From Saccharina japonica (Eukaryota > Sar > Phaeophyceae > Laminariales > Laminariaceae), in NCBI GenBank assembly GCA_008828725.1, contig MEHQ01001205.1, positions 120,103-184,102 on the forward strand: a DNA stretch of 64,000 bases, written 5' to 3'. Under the pieces are notes generated by a model, which did not search any database, was not told the DNA's origin, and was given only the letters and a program-made list of their open reading frames with translations. Position numbers and translations under genes: made by a program. Below are positions 63,848 to 64,000 of this stretch, in pieces. The stretch's first letter is position 1; each line of letters opens with the position of its first letter.

Positions 63848-64000
63848 GTTTTTGGCGGTCACCAAAGCTGGCGGTCGAGTAGATCATTTGTGCGGGGTGG
63901 AGAACCTTTGTTCCGCACAAGGGGAATGGTCGTATCACGTAGTGTTAAAATGGTAAGGCATCCGCCAGGCAGTTACATAGTAAAACCCATTGCTGTCTCC
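63848..64000 (+). mobile_element. SINE-B 5' part, continuing past the window end
   Basis: GGCGGTCACC, GTAGATCATTTGTGCGGGG, GGGGAATGGTCGTATCACG, GGTAAGGCATCCGCCAGGC and CCCATTGCTGTCTCC. It follows the LINE in the same orientation, separated only by the C-run and about 12 bases. Confidence 0.85.

Overview
This is a repeat-dominated eukaryotic nuclear window. The evidence is short exons with GT/AG borders and matching phases, introns of about 0.3-1.8 kb filled with mobile elements, tRNA-derived SINEs, a non-LTR retrotransposon tail, several MITE families and many micro- and minisatellites. No bacterial operon, rRNA gene or free-standing tRNA gene is visible. A repeat-rich alga or other protist fits best (a heterokont-type genome is compatible), but nothing here fixes the lineage. 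Repeat family names used below (SINE-A, SINE-B, MITE-A to MITE-F, P, F) are local labels, not database names.

Genes. (1) The first exon of a minus-strand gene runs off the left edge (58-352). (2) A plus-strand gene of at least five phase-compatible exons lies at 6084-12207 and ends in a Cys-rich C-terminus; decayed extra copies of two of its exons lie nearby. (3) A minus-strand terminal exon at 21957-22415 carries an MTYYHRF-type motif that recurs in fragments elsewhere. (4) Three minus-strand exons lie at 46768-47522, 48765-49280 and 50920-51035 (the last with a signal peptide); whether they belong to one gene is unknown. (5) The 3' part of a minus-strand endonuclease/exonuclease/phosphatase (EEP) superfamily gene lies at 58381-60793, with GDFN and NVHL motifs but a changed SDH motif. 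(6) The 3' end of a LINE lies at 62829-63836.

Repeats by region. 0-6 kb: minisatellites, a 1.25-kb foldback, SINE-A and SINE-B copies. 12-25 kb: minisatellites, SINE-A copies with nested insertions, a satellite-like array at 20.4-21.4 kb, a 12-bp array at 22.9-23.5 kb and an almost perfect 448-bp MITE. 26.3-27.9 kb: a three-level nest (foldback P inside MITE-A inside MITE-B) followed by tandem amplification of the MITE-B end. 30-44 kb: a degenerate tandem array of about 1.63-kb units, each holding a large palindrome with two convergent copies of a conserved small ORF, punctured by P, SINE-B, MITE-C, MITE-A and SINE-A. 44-57 kb: MITEs, a 30-bp minisatellite, SINE-B copies and tandem repeats. 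57-64 kb: the EEP gene with repeat-filled intron, then MITEs, LINE and SINE-B.

The best candidates for something undescribed are: the palindromic tandem array with its conserved ORF; a LINE and SINE that share a 3' module and sit at C/G homopolymers; a TTAA-targeting foldback family with filled and empty sites both in this window; and palindromes built from fragments of a host-like gene.
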